Shown here: in pieces, positions 34,830 to 43,034 of the stretch | Numbering within the stretch: position 1 is the first letter of the stretch | Layout: the number at the start of each line of letters is the position of its first letter | NCBI GenBank assembly: GCA_029243605.1 | Contig: JAQWRT010000033.1 | Location: 54,894 to 118,893 of the forward strand | Direction of reading: 5' to 3' | Length of the DNA: 64,000 bases | DNA from: Myxococcota bacterium | GTDB taxonomy: Bacteria > Myxococcota_A > UBA9160 > UBA4427 | Made by a program: the position numbers and the translations under genes | Notes under the pieces: generated by a model | Seen by the model: only the letters and a program-made list of their open reading frames with translations | Told to the model about the DNA's origin: nothing | Databases searched by the model: none

Positions 34830-36098
34830 TCAGCCCAGCGCAGGCTTGGAGGAGTCCGCTGAGCCCCCACCCTCGAAACCGCCGATTTCCTTCCCGCGCA
34901 GGAGCAGGAAGAAGCGACGGCGGGTCACCGGCGAGCCCCAGGCGAGGACGTAGACCGAAAGTGCCAGATAGAGACCGGTGAATGCCCAGCGCACCGCCGC
35001 GCCGGGAAAGGAGAGCTGAACGCCAAAGAGCACCGCGAGCAAGAGGGCCTCACGCCGACCAAAACGAAAGTCGGCGACCAGGATCACTGCAAAGAGCGAC
35101 TGGGCCGAGGTGAGAAGTAATTCCTGGGTCTGTCGCGCATCCAGGGGAAGGCCGACGAAACCGCCGATGGAGAGTCCGTAGGCGATGGGAAGTGCGCCCA
35201 CGAGCAGGGTCCACTGGTTGACCTTCGAAGAAATCAGAGCTCCGAGCCCCACGCTCGCGCGCAGTTTCCAGGCAAAAATCAGGGCAATGATGAACTCCGG
35301 GGCCTCCGAGGCGAGCGGAGCCACCCACTGCACCAGCAGGAACTCATCGATGGCGCGAGACCTGCCCACGCTCACTAGGCTCTCGGCAAAGGGTTCGGCA
35401 GAAACAAAAATGGCGAAACCCGCGAAGGCGAAAAGCAGCACCGCCCACGCCCTGCGCCCGGTATTCGTGAACTCTTCGTCGATCAGAAGCGCGGGGCCAT
35501 CCAACTCGGTCTCCACCTCTTCTCCCCCCATGGCTTCTCGTACCCAGCAAAGAAAGAGGGTCAACAAAACGAGGCTGTCGAAGAGGTTGATCGTTCCCGA
35601 GAGGGGAATCAGAAAGGAGTAGAGGGTGGCCCAGATCAGGTAACGAATTTCGAGCTGTTGCGACGGATTGACGTCGATGGCATCGATTTTCTCACGCTTG
35701 CAACCGAGGAGAACGACGAGCGCCCAGCCGAATCCGATCAGCAGACGGTTGGCGCCGGTCATGTTGGCCACCGCGTAGGCCGCGTAGCTCGGATCCTTGC
35801 CCGCTGTCCAGGCAAAATGGAGGTCCACCGCGTATTCGGGCAGGACGCCCATCAACGCCAGAAGCAACAGGGCCAGAGCCTGGGGGATCTCGCGCTCGGC
35901 GAGTTCGCAGGCCCAGGAGAGCATGAAGGCGGAGCCGAGGATCGAAATCCCCGCCATGGCGGCCACCCACTCCGGCGCGATCCCCATCCCTCCCCACGCC
36001 TCGGAGATCGCCCAAGGCACCGGAAGGGCCAGGGCAAAGGCGAACCAGAGAAGATCTCGCCGCGCGAGATGGTGACGGTCTGATTTCTTACCGGTCAT
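34830..36098 (-). CDS. Ca2+/cation antiporter (CaCA)-like membrane protein
   Basis: A 422-residue membrane protein with about eleven hydrophobic segments and two inverted alpha-repeat-like regions: LLALMGVLPEYAVDLHFAW with ANMTGANRLLIG, and APLASEAPEFIIALIFAW with ALISSKVNQWTLLVG. The PE acid in each repeat is the expected ion ligand of sodium/calcium exchangers. The central loop (about residues 200-220) is acidic. The start overlaps the PfkB kinase stop by one base (TAATG), so it is coupled to that gene. The transported ion is not determined. Confidence 0.83.
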   Translation of the reverse strand: MTGKKSDRHHLARRDLLWFAFALALPVPWAISEAWGGMGIAPEWVAAMAGISILGSAFMLSWACELAEREIPQALALLLLALMGVLPEYAVDLHFAWTAGKDPSYAAYAVANMTGANRLLIGFGWALVVLLGCKREKIDAIDVNPSQQLEIRYLIWATLYSFLIPLSGTINLFDSLVLLTLFLCWVREAMGGEEVETELDGPALLIDEEFTNTGRRAWAVLLFAFAGFAIFVSAEPFAESLVSVGRSRAIDEFLLVQWVAPLASEAPEFIIALIFAWKLRASVGLGALISSKVNQWTLLVGALPIAYGLSIGGFVGLPLDARQTQELLLTSAQSLFAVILVADFRFGRREALLLAVLFGVQLSFPGAAVRWAFTGLYLALSVYVLAWGSPVTRRRFFLLLRGKEIGGFEGGGSADSSKPALG

Positions 36099-37060
36099 TA
36101 AAATTGGGTACCGAATTCGGCTTCGAAGCGCGATGCGATGGCATCCCGATCGAGGGAAATAGACTGGGGGCCGGCCTCAGCCACTTTGAGAGCGCCCATC
36201 AAGCTGCCCAGCCGGGCGCCGGTCTCCAACGAGAGCCCCCGGACCAAAGCGTGCAAGAGCCCCGACCGGTAAGCGTCACCGCAGCCCGTGGGGTCGACGA
36301 CTTTTTCGGCCTTCACGCAGGGAATTTCGCTCCGCTCGGATTCGATCTCGAACCCCACCGCCTGGCCGCCACGGCGCACCAGGGAACCCTCAGCGCCCCG
36401 GGTCACGACCAGGGCCCCCACGCGTTCGGCGATGGCGTCCTCGTCGAGGCCCGTCTTCTCCTGACAGAGCAGCCATTCGTAGTCGTTCACAACCAGAATC
36501 CCGGCACCGGTCAGGAGATCAAGAAGTTCTTCACCCTCGAAGGTCGGCAACTGCTGGCCCGGATCCACCACGCAGGGGATCCCCCGACTCTTCATTTCCT
36601 CGGTGTAGTCGATCATCGCCTCCTTGCCGTTGGGAGAAACGATTCCCAGGCTGATCTCCTCGGAGATATCCGCAAGCCGAGCTTCGTGGGCTCGCGCCAT
36701 GGCGCCCGGATGAAAGACGATTAGCTGATTGCTATCGAGATCCGTGGTGATGAAGGCCTGGGCGGTAAAGTTGTCTTCGAGCACGCGCAGGTAGTCGCGC
36801 CGAATTCCGTGGTGATCGAGCCAATCCGCATAGGCGTCAAAATCGCTTCCCACCGTCCCCAGGAGCAGCGGGTCCTCACCCAGCAGCCGGAGGTTGAAAG
36901 CAATATTCCCGCCTGTTCCGCCCCAACGCTTCTCGAGGCTCGGCACGAGGAAAGCCACGTTCAGGCGGTGAATCTGCTCGGGCAGAACGTGCTTCTTGAA
37001 TAAATCCTCGAAGACCATGATGTGATCGATGGCGAGGGAGCCCGTAACCAGAATCGACAT
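36098..37060 (-). CDS. PfkB-family carbohydrate/adenosine kinase
   Basis: A 320-residue ribokinase-fold kinase. The N-terminal substrate domain has GGTGGNIAFNLRLLG, and the C-terminal signature DPTGCGDAYRSG contains the anion hole and catalytic Asp. The sequence (TAQAFITTDLDSNQ, FHPGAM) resembles a bacterial subgroup often labelled adenosine or carbohydrate kinase. The frame is open to 37264, but the ATG at 37060 gives the family N terminus and has AAGGA upstream. It is divergent from metF and coupled to the exchanger gene. Confidence 0.87.
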   Translation of the reverse strand: MSILVTGSLAIDHIMVFEDLFKKHVLPEQIHRLNVAFLVPSLEKRWGGTGGNIAFNLRLLGEDPLLLGTVGSDFDAYADWLDHHGIRRDYLRVLEDNFTAQAFITTDLDSNQLIVFHPGAMARAHEARLADISEEISLGIVSPNGKEAMIDYTEEMKSRGIPCVVDPGQQLPTFEGEELLDLLTGAGILVVNDYEWLLCQEKTGLDEDAIAERVGALVVTRGAEGSLVRRGGQAVGFEIESERSEIPCVKAEKVVDPTGCGDAYRSGLLHALVRGLSLETGARLGSLMGALKVAEAGPQSISLDRDAIASRFEAEFGTQF

Positions 37061-37177
37061 GAGTGAAATCCGTTCCTTTTCTGTAGCGAGGGCGGTGCTA
37101 TCCGCCGTTTCTCTCGAGCCGCGATGGCCCGCTGGGCCTCCGGCCATCGTCTTCGGGCGCCAACTCGAACGGCCGGG

Positions 37178-37183
37178 TAGAAT
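37178..37183 (+). promoter_or_regulatory. Candidate -10 element (TAGAAT) for leaderless metF mRNA
   Basis: TAGAAT is followed by exactly six bases and then the metF ATG at 37190, where no Shine-Dalgarno is present. The predicted transcription start would coincide with the A of ATG. No good -35 is visible at 17 nt. Confidence 0.45.
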
Positions 37184-37189
37184 GGACCT

Positions 37190-38071
37190 ATGAATATCGT
37201 CGATCTTTACCGCGATGGCGAGCCGGTGATCTCTTTCGAGTTCTTCCCCCCGAAGACCGAGCAAGGTTACCAGAGCCTCTTCGGAACCATTCGCGATTTA
37301 AAACAACTCACCCCGGGCTTCGTTTCCGTCACCATGGGGGCCGGGGGCTCGACCCGGAGCCAGACCGTCGATCTCGTGATCCGGATCGAGCGCGAGCTGG
37401 GGCTGACCGCCATGGCCCACCTTCCCTGCCTGGGCTCCGAACGCGCCGAGATCGCACATGTTCTCGATAGCTTGCAGGCCGGCGGCATCAAAAACGTGCT
37501 GGCCCTGCGCGGCGACCCGCCCCGGGACGCCCAGGGGTTTCGTCATCCCGAGGACGGCTTTGACTACGCGAATGAGCTCACGAAATTCATCGCCCAGCGC
37601 GGCGGGTTCAATATCGGCGGGGGATGCCATCCCGAAAAACACCCTGAGGCGGAGAGCCCCGAGGCGGATCTCGCGAATCTGGCGCTGAAGGTCGAAGCTG
37701 GGGCCCAATTCCTCGTCACCCAGCTCTTTTTCGACAACGAGAAATTCTTTGATTTCGTCGAGCGCGCCCGGGAGGTCGGCATCCATATCCCCATCGTCCC
37801 GGGCATCATGCCCATCACCAGCGTCGCGGGTATTCGGCGTATGACCTCCCTGGGCGGCGGGACCATCCCCCAGGAACTCGAAGCGGCCCTATCCCCCATC
37901 GGTGAAGACAATGCGGCCGCCCAGGAAATCGGAATCAACTGGGCGATCCTTCAGTGCCAGGAGCTGATCGAGAAGGGCGTGCCCGGCATCCATTTCTATA
38001 CTCTCAACCGCTCACCGGCCACCCGCCGGATCCATCAGGCGCTCCGGGAAAAAGGGCTCATCCAGGCATGA
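37190..38071 (+). CDS. metF: 5,10-Methylenetetrahydrofolate reductase MetF
   Basis: MetF reduces methylene-THF to methyl-THF for methionine synthesis using a flavin. The 293-residue TIM-barrel enzyme starts with ISFEFFPPKTEQG containing the catalytic Glu. SVTMGAGGS, VLALRGDPP, the Asp-containing flavin region and QLFFDNEKFFDF follow in family order. It overlaps purN by 4 nt, joining two one-carbon folate genes in one operon. Confidence 0.96.
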   Translation: MNIVDLYRDGEPVISFEFFPPKTEQGYQSLFGTIRDLKQLTPGFVSVTMGAGGSTRSQTVDLVIRIERELGLTAMAHLPCLGSERAEIAHVLDSLQAGGIKNVLALRGDPPRDAQGFRHPEDGFDYANELTKFIAQRGGFNIGGGCHPEKHPEAESPEADLANLALKVEAGAQFLVTQLFFDNEKFFDFVERAREVGIHIPIVPGIMPITSVAGIRRMTSLGGGTIPQELEAALSPIGEDNAAAQEIGINWAILQCQELIEKGVPGIHFYTLNRSPATRRIHQALREKGLIQA

Positions 38072-38718
38072 CCCCGCCGCGCCCTCCTCTGCGTGTCGCG
38101 GTCCTCCTCTCGGGCAATGGGACCAGCCTGGAGAACCTCCTGGAGCGCATCGCGTCGGGGGATGTTCCCGGCGAGGTTGTCGCCGTCATCTCGAGCAAGG
38201 CCAATGCCTACGGGCTCGAACGCGCGCGAAAGCACGGCATCCCCGCCATCGCGATTCCCCGCAAGGAGCACGCGGACCCCGATACCTTCAACGATGCCCT
38301 GCATGCCGCCCTCGAACCCTACGAAGCTGATCTCGTAGCCCTACTCGGCTTCCTCTCCCTCTTTCAATTGCGTGGGCGCTACGATGGGCGCGTGATCAAT
38401 GTCCATCCGGCCCTGATCCCCGCCTTTTCGGGCACGGGCTTCTATGGCCAGCGCGTCTACGAAGCCGTGCTGGAAGCGGGAGTCAAGCTGACCGGAGCCA
38501 CGGTCCATTTCACCGACGACGAATACGACCACGGCCCCATTCTCCTCCAGGAAGCGGTTGCCGTCGAAGCGGGCGACACCCCGGACAGCCTGGCCGCCCG
38601 GGTGACCGCCGTGGAACGGCGACTGGTGCCCGAGGCCATCCGCTTGATCGCCGAGGGACGCGTGGAAATCAAGGACGGGCGCACCCGGCTCCTGCCCGCG
38701 TCCCCCCACTCGAACTGA
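38068..38718 (+). CDS. purN: Phosphoribosylglycinamide formyltransferase PurN
   Basis: PurN transfers a formyl group from 10-formyl-THF to GAR in purine synthesis. The 216 residues begin with VAVLLSGNGTSLENLL. The catalytic Asn and His lie in INVHPALIPAFSG and the catalytic Asp in the HFTDDEYDHGPIL stretch. The ATG overlaps the metF stop; the upstream frame is not used. purM, its common neighbour, is absent. A 93-nt gap separates it from imuA. Confidence 0.96.
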   Translation: MTPPRPPLRVAVLLSGNGTSLENLLERIASGDVPGEVVAVISSKANAYGLERARKHGIPAIAIPRKEHADPDTFNDALHAALEPYEADLVALLGFLSLFQLRGRYDGRVINVHPALIPAFSGTGFYGQRVYEAVLEAGVKLTGATVHFTDDEYDHGPILLQEAVAVEAGDTPDSLAARVTAVERRLVPEAIRLIAEGRVEIKDGRTRLLPASPHSN

Positions 38719-38771
38719 CCGACCCGAGCGCCCGGTCTCGCCTGGGCGGCATCACTCGGAAGCCTTCGACA

Positions 38772-38811
38772 ACCCCTTGAATCGAGGCGAAAAAAAGGCG
38801 AAAATAGGGCG
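38772..38811 (+). promoter_or_regulatory. imuA promoter/operator with GGCGAAAA direct repeat
   Basis: TTGAAT (38777-38782), 17 nt, then GAAAAT (38800-38805) ends exactly 6 nt before the imuA ATG. Two GGCGAAAA copies (38786-38793 and 38797-38804) are spaced 11 bp, one helical turn. The block from ACCCCTTGA through GGCGAAAATAGG is repeated almost unchanged, at the same spacing, upstream of dnaE2. That indicates shared control of the mutasome genes. Confidence 0.65.
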
Positions 38812-39633
38812 ATGCCCCCCGGCCCCCTGCCCGCGCGCGCGCCCTCACCCAGGGGCCAGACCTCACCCGGAGATCGGATCCAGCAATTGCTGGACGATTT
38901 CGGCCCTCGGCTCCAAGCCGGCGAGGCGCTGCGAAAGGTCCGGAAGCAGCAAGCCGGCCCGGCCCGGCAGGCGAGCGGAATTGCGGCGATCGACGAACTC
39001 CTCGAAGGCGGCTTTTCTCGGGGCGAACTCAGCGAGATCACCGGACCCGCCTCCTCGGGCCGCACCTCCCTACTCCTCTCCCTGCTGGCCACCACGACAA
39101 CGACCACCACCACCGGTGGCCGCCCATCGGCGGGAGGGGGCGCGGAACTCGCCGCCCTGGTGGACACCCCCGATGCCTTCGATCCCCCTTCGGCCCGGGC
39201 AGCCGGGGTCGACCTGCGCCGAATCCTCTGGGCCCGGGTCAGCCCCTGGAGCGAGGCCATGCGGTGCACCGAGCGACTCCTCGAGACCGAGGGACTTCCC
39301 CTGGTCGTCCTCGATCTGGCCCAGAGTCGCGGCCCCTCGCCCGGGGCTCGAAGCGAAACCCGGATTCCCCGCTCGGCTTGGATCCGCCTGGCGCGCCGAG
39401 CGGCCGCGAGCCGCACGGCCCTGGTCGTGCTCGGCGAGGAATGCCGCGCGGGCGAACAGGCCCGAGTCGCCCTGGAATTGCAGCCCGCCCGGGCGCGCTT
39501 CACGGGCTTCCCTCCCCTGCTCGAAGAAATCGAAACCCGGGCCCTGCTGGTCCGGGCTCCGGGAGCCGGACGCCACCGCTCGGTTTCCGTTCGACTGGGC
39601 CCCGCGTCCCCGGGCGCGAAATCCTTCGGCTAA
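38812..39633 (+). CDS. imuA: ImuA, RecA-like mutasome accessory protein
   Basis: A 273-residue RecA-fold protein that in other bacteria joins ImuB and DnaE2 for mutagenic lesion bypass. Residues ~55-95 contain IDELLEGGFSRGELSEI and the Walker-A-like GPASSGRTS, in which the usual Lys is Arg, so ATP hydrolysis may be impaired. Directly after it is an unusual run of eight threonines. The rest of the core (LVVLDLAQ, Walker B-like) is present; the DNA-binding loops are divergent. It lies 16 nt upstream of imuB. Gene order imuA-imuB with dnaE2 nearby supports the assignment. Confidence 0.85.
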   Translation: MPPGPLPARAPSPRGQTSPGDRIQQLLDDFGPRLQAGEALRKVRKQQAGPARQASGIAAIDELLEGGFSRGELSEITGPASSGRTSLLLSLLATTTTTTTTGGRPSAGGGAELAALVDTPDAFDPPSARAAGVDLRRILWARVSPWSEAMRCTERLLETEGLPLVVLDLAQSRGPSPGARSETRIPRSAWIRLARRAAASRTALVVLGEECRAGEQARVALELQPARARFTGFPPLLEEIETRALLVRAPGAGRHRSVSVRLGPASPGAKSFG

Positions 39634-39649
39634 CCCTCGGCTCCGAAAA

Positions 39650-41176
39650 ATGCCCCCCCGCATCGCATGCCTTCTGGTTCCCAACCTCCCCCTCCACGCT
39701 GAAATCCGCGCGCATCCCGACCTCGCCACCGGCCCCCTGGCGGTGGCCTCGGGGCCCGAATCTCGGGCCGAAATCATCGCCGCTTCTCCCGCGGCTCGAT
39801 CCGCCGGCGTCCAAAGCACGCATTCCGTCGCCCAGGCCCGAGCGGCCTGCCCGGAGCTACGGGTCCGGGTGGCCTCCCCAGCCCTGGAACGAGCCGCTCG
39901 GGAAGCCCTCCTCGACGTCGCCCTGTCGCTCTCACCTCGGGCCGAAATCGCGCCGCGCACGCCGGGACTTTTTTTTAGCGAGGGCAAGGTTTTCCTCGAT
40001 GCGTCCGGGATCCAGGGCCTTTTTCATTCCGAGCAGGGCTTTGCCTCGGCGCTGCTCGCCCGGTCCGAAGCCCAGGGCCTACCCGGCCTGGTCGCCGTGG
40101 CCTCCTCCCGCTCGGTCTCCCTGCTGGCCGCTCGGCACCGGATGAGCGGCGGCCCGCCCCTTCATTGCCTGCCCCGGGAAGCCGAAGCGAGTTTTCTCGC
40201 CCCCCTGGCGCTCGATCTCTTCGATCCCGACGACCGACTCGCCCAGGCCCTCACGCGACTGGGCATCCACACCGTACGCGACCTGCTTCGCCTGCCCCGG
40301 CGCGGCCTCGCCCAACGACTCGGCCCGGGGGTCTTGGCCCTACTCGCCCGGGCCCGGGGTGAGGATGCCGACTCCGCCCTCCCCGAGCCCACCTCGACTC
40401 GAGTCGAGGAGGCCATCGATCTCGAAAATCCCGTCGATCACCTCGAACCCCTGGGCTTCATCCTGCGCGGGCTGATCTCCCGGCTTTGCGAACGGCTTGC
40501 CCTGCGCGGTCTGGCCTGCGGTGCCCTGGATCTGCGGATGCGTCTGGAAGGCGGCGCTCAGGACGCTCGCCGCATCGGGCTCGCCGCTCCCAGCCTCGAC
40601 CTGCGAGTTCTGCTCCGGCTCACCACCCTTGCCCTCGCCGAGCGCGCTCCCCATGCCCCCATCGAGCAGATCGCCCTGGGCAGCGAAGGAATCCCCTCGC
40701 GCACCGACCAACTCGATCTCTTTCTGCCTCGCGGCCCCGATCCCGCCGCCCTCGGCCGCACCTTGACCGAACTCGAATCCATTTGCGGCGAGGGGCGGGT
40801 AGGCATGCCCCAGGTTCTCGATCATCACGACCCCCTGGGCTTCGCCCTCGGCCCCTTCACACCCCCCGGACGGGAGAGCCCTTCTCCGGCCCCTGGCCCC
40901 CTCCCCGCCCCCCTGCCCGCCCTTCGAGCGATTCGCCCCCCACTGCCAGCGGAGGTCCGGGTCCACGGCGGAAAACCCGCCTTCGTTCGCAGTGCCGTAG
41001 CCCAGGGCGATGTGGTGGTGGCCGCCGGTCCCTGGCGGACAACCGGCTACTGGTGGTCCGAGGAGGAACGCTTCGCCCTCGACCATTTCGATCTCCAGGT
41101 GAGCGACGGCAGCGTGATCCGGCTTGGCTTTGATTGGATCAAGCGCAGCTGGCAGATCGACGGCATCTACGACTGA
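39650..41176 (+). CDS. imuB: ImuB, inactive Y-family polymerase-like protein
   Basis: A 508-residue Y-family polymerase homologue that bridges ImuA and DnaE2 and binds the sliding clamp. The palm start (CLLVPNLPLHAEI) lacks the DMDAF-type catalytic acid present in DinB, and the second site reads FLDASGIQGLF, so it should be catalytically dead. QLDLFLPR at about residues 355-362 could be the clamp-binding peptide. The C terminus has WWSEEERFALDHFDLQ, typical of ImuB. The frame is open far upstream, but the ATG at 39650 follows the imuA stop and gives the normal start. One base separates it from the convergent dinB. Confidence 0.9.
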   Translation: MPPRIACLLVPNLPLHAEIRAHPDLATGPLAVASGPESRAEIIAASPAARSAGVQSTHSVAQARAACPELRVRVASPALERAAREALLDVALSLSPRAEIAPRTPGLFFSEGKVFLDASGIQGLFHSEQGFASALLARSEAQGLPGLVAVASSRSVSLLAARHRMSGGPPLHCLPREAEASFLAPLALDLFDPDDRLAQALTRLGIHTVRDLLRLPRRGLAQRLGPGVLALLARARGEDADSALPEPTSTRVEEAIDLENPVDHLEPLGFILRGLISRLCERLALRGLACGALDLRMRLEGGAQDARRIGLAAPSLDLRVLLRLTTLALAERAPHAPIEQIALGSEGIPSRTDQLDLFLPRGPDPAALGRTLTELESICGEGRVGMPQVLDHHDPLGFALGPFTPPGRESPSPAPGPLPAPLPALRAIRPPLPAEVRVHGGKPAFVRSAVAQGDVVVAAGPWRTTGYWWSEEERFALDHFDLQVSDGSVIRLGFDWIKRSWQIDGIYD

Positions 41177-41177
41177 C

Positions 41178-42464
41178 TCAGCCCTCGTCGTCGATGCCCT
41201 CTCCCCGCTTGATCTGCATGGAGAGCCCGGCCCGCTCGACCCGGCCCTGACTCCCTCGGGTCACCGTGCCCGCCCCGAAGCGAGCCTCGAGTTGATCGAG
41301 GGCTAGATTGAGCGCGGCCCGCTCCTGGCCATCCCCGCTCCCGGGGTCCCCATCCGAGAAAAGCGAAAGCTGGGCGAGGCCCGACTCCTCGATCCCCGAA
41401 ACCCCGACGCCCACCAGGCGCACGGGCTCCCCGGGGCCGGCTTCCGCCCGCAACCGCCGCGCTTCCCGGGCGATCACCGCACCGTCGTCGGTGGCTTCCA
41501 TCAACGTCACCTGTCGGGTTCGCAGGGGATAGCCCCGGGGTCCCGCCGTTCTCCGGCGAGCCTCGGCCCATTTCAGCACCACCGTCCGCCCGCGTACGCC
41601 GTCGTTACGCAAACGCCGAGCCACCGACTCAGCGTGGGTGAGAATCGTCGCGTCCAGAAGCGCGGGATCCCCCACATCCTTTCCGAAGGTATTCTCCTCG
41701 CTATAGGAAAGCGCCGCCCCGCGTCCCTCGACTTCCCGGAGATCCTCGCCTCGAGCCAAATCGGCGAGCCGCGTCCCCCACGCACCGAAGAGTTGTTCCA
41801 CGGTCTGAGGATCGGCCTTGGCCAAATCATCCATGGTCCGCAGACCACACTCCACCAGCCGGCGTTCGGCCACGGGCCCGACGCCCCAGATTCGACGAAC
41901 GGGCATGGGCGCGAGGAAACCGCGCACTTCGTCCGCGCCGACCTCCAATAAACCGTCGGGCTTGGCGGCCGCACTGGCAATCTTCGCGACCATCTTAACC
42001 GGGGCAATCCCCACGGAAACCGCGAGCCCCGTCTCCTCGCGAACCCGCTCTCGCAAACGCGCCCCCACCTCGGCTGGAGGCCCCAGTAGCCGCCGGCTTC
42101 CGGTGAGGTCGATGAAGGCTTCGTCGAGGGAGATCCCTTCCACCGACGGAGAGAACTCGCCGAAAACGGCGAAGATGCGACGCGATTCCCGAGCGTATTT
42201 ACCGGGATGACCGCGCAAAAAAACCAGTTCGGGACACAACCGCCGAGCCTCGAAACTCGGCATGGCCGAGCGCACGCCGAAAACCCGCGCCTCATAGCTC
42301 GCCGCGGCCACCACTCCGCGCGGCCCATCGCCCCCCACCGCCACCGGACGCCCGCGCAGGCTCGGATCGTCGCGTTGCTCCACCGAGGCATAGAAGGCAT
42401 CCATATCCGCGTGGGCGATGCACCGGGGCGCGGAAGGAAGCGGGGGTCGAGGGGGCGAAGTCAC
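41178..42464 (-). CDS. dinB: DNA polymerase IV (DinB)
   Basis: A 428-residue active-type Y-family translesion polymerase. ADMDAFYASVEQ holds the first catalytic acid, and GISLDEAFIDLTG the second pair. The finger, thumb (GVGPVAERRLVECG helix-hairpin-helix) and little-finger domains follow. Translation starts at GTG 42464 with GGGGAGG immediately upstream. It is convergent with imuB and follows the response regulator on the same strand with a 70-nt gap. None of the GGCGAAAA element seen at imuA and dnaE2 is present here. Confidence 0.96.
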   Translation of the reverse strand: MTSPPRPPLPSAPRCIAHADMDAFYASVEQRDDPSLRGRPVAVGGDGPRGVVAAASYEARVFGVRSAMPSFEARRLCPELVFLRGHPGKYARESRRIFAVFGEFSPSVEGISLDEAFIDLTGSRRLLGPPAEVGARLRERVREETGLAVSVGIAPVKMVAKIASAAAKPDGLLEVGADEVRGFLAPMPVRRIWGVGPVAERRLVECGLRTMDDLAKADPQTVEQLFGAWGTRLADLARGEDLREVEGRGAALSYSEENTFGKDVGDPALLDATILTHAESVARRLRNDGVRGRTVVLKWAEARRRTAGPRGYPLRTRQVTLMEATDDGAVIAREARRLRAEAGPGEPVRLVGVGVSGIEESGLAQLSLFSDGDPGSGDGQERAALNLALDQLEARFGAGTVTRGSQGRVERAGLSMQIKRGEGIDDEG

Positions 42465-42534
42465 CTCCCCAGTCTACCTCCCAAGCGAGTCGGGAGGAGC
42501 CAGGGAAAAACCGATCCCGGTCTCCCGAGAGGCT

Positions 42535-42918
42535 TCAGCCCTCATCTCGGCTATTCGCAATCGCGTCGTCGAGCGCCCGAAGCAAGTCGCCCGGACGAAA
42601 GGGCTTGCCCACGAAAGAGCCGTTCGCCGCCGCGATGCGTTGGCGGAGGGGCGCTTCGATCTCCTCCCCACTCATGAGGACAAAGGGGATCTCCGGGCGC
42701 CGGGCCAGAGCGTCGTCGAGGACCTCGATCCCGCCCCGGGGAGGAATCACCATGTCGAGCAAAATCGCATCGAGATCGGCAGCGCTCTCGGCCAGATACT
42801 CCCGGGCCGCATCGCCATTATCGACGGCGAACACATCGTGGCCCGCTTGAACCAGCACACGCGTCAGAAGCCGCAGGATATGACTTTCATCGTCAACGAG
42901 GAGAACCTTGAGCCCCAT
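42535..42918 (-). CDS. Receiver-only (CheY-like) response regulator
   Basis: A 127-residue stand-alone receiver domain. VLLVDDES contains the acidic pair, LLDMVIP the phospho-acceptor Asp, VLMSGEE the switch Ser, and VGKPFRP the conserved Lys. There is no output domain. The start is uncertain: the ATG at 42918 fits the domain boundary, an in-frame ATG at 42933 is possible, and neither has a good ribosome-binding site. It is divergent from dnaE2 and upstream of dinB, an unusual place for a receiver protein. No adjacent kinase is seen. Confidence 0.85.
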   Translation of the reverse strand: MGLKVLLVDDESHILRLLTRVLVQAGHDVFAVDNGDAAREYLAESAADLDAILLDMVIPPRGGIEVLDDALARRPEIPFVLMSGEEIEAPLRQRIAAANGSFVGKPFRPGDLLRALDDAIANSRDEG

Positions 42919-42933
42919 ACAAGCGACGAGCAT

Positions 42934-42958
42934 ACCGAATATCGGTGAATTTCCGGAA
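42934..42958. promoter_or_regulatory. Two palindromes between the response regulator and dnaE2
   Basis: ACCGA-ATA-TCGGT (42934-42946) and TTCCGGAA (42951-42958) lie 15-40 nt upstream of the response-regulator start and 77-101 nt upstream of dnaE2. They are candidate operators for either divergent gene. The regulator is unknown. Confidence 0.35.
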
Positions 42959-42994
42959 GGCCGAGGCCGAGAGGTTCTTCGCGACCCAGAAATT

Positions 42995-43034
42995 ATCCCC
43001 TGACAAAAGGAGAACAAAAGGCGAAAATGGAAAT
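42995..43034 (+). promoter_or_regulatory. dnaE2 promoter/operator matching the imuA element
   Basis: CTGACA (43000-43005), 17 nt, then GAAAAT (43023-43028) ends 6 nt before the dnaE2 ATG. GGAGAACA (43009-43016) and GGCGAAAA (43020-43027) are spaced 11 bp. In the 27 nt before the ATG, 21 positions match the imuA upstream sequence without gaps, and the CCC(T/C)TGA block further upstream also aligns. Confidence 0.65.

Noticed and set aside
38777..39649. N-terminal extension of ImuB through imuA
   Set aside because: The frame overlaps all of imuA out of phase; ImuB family N terminus starts at 39650.
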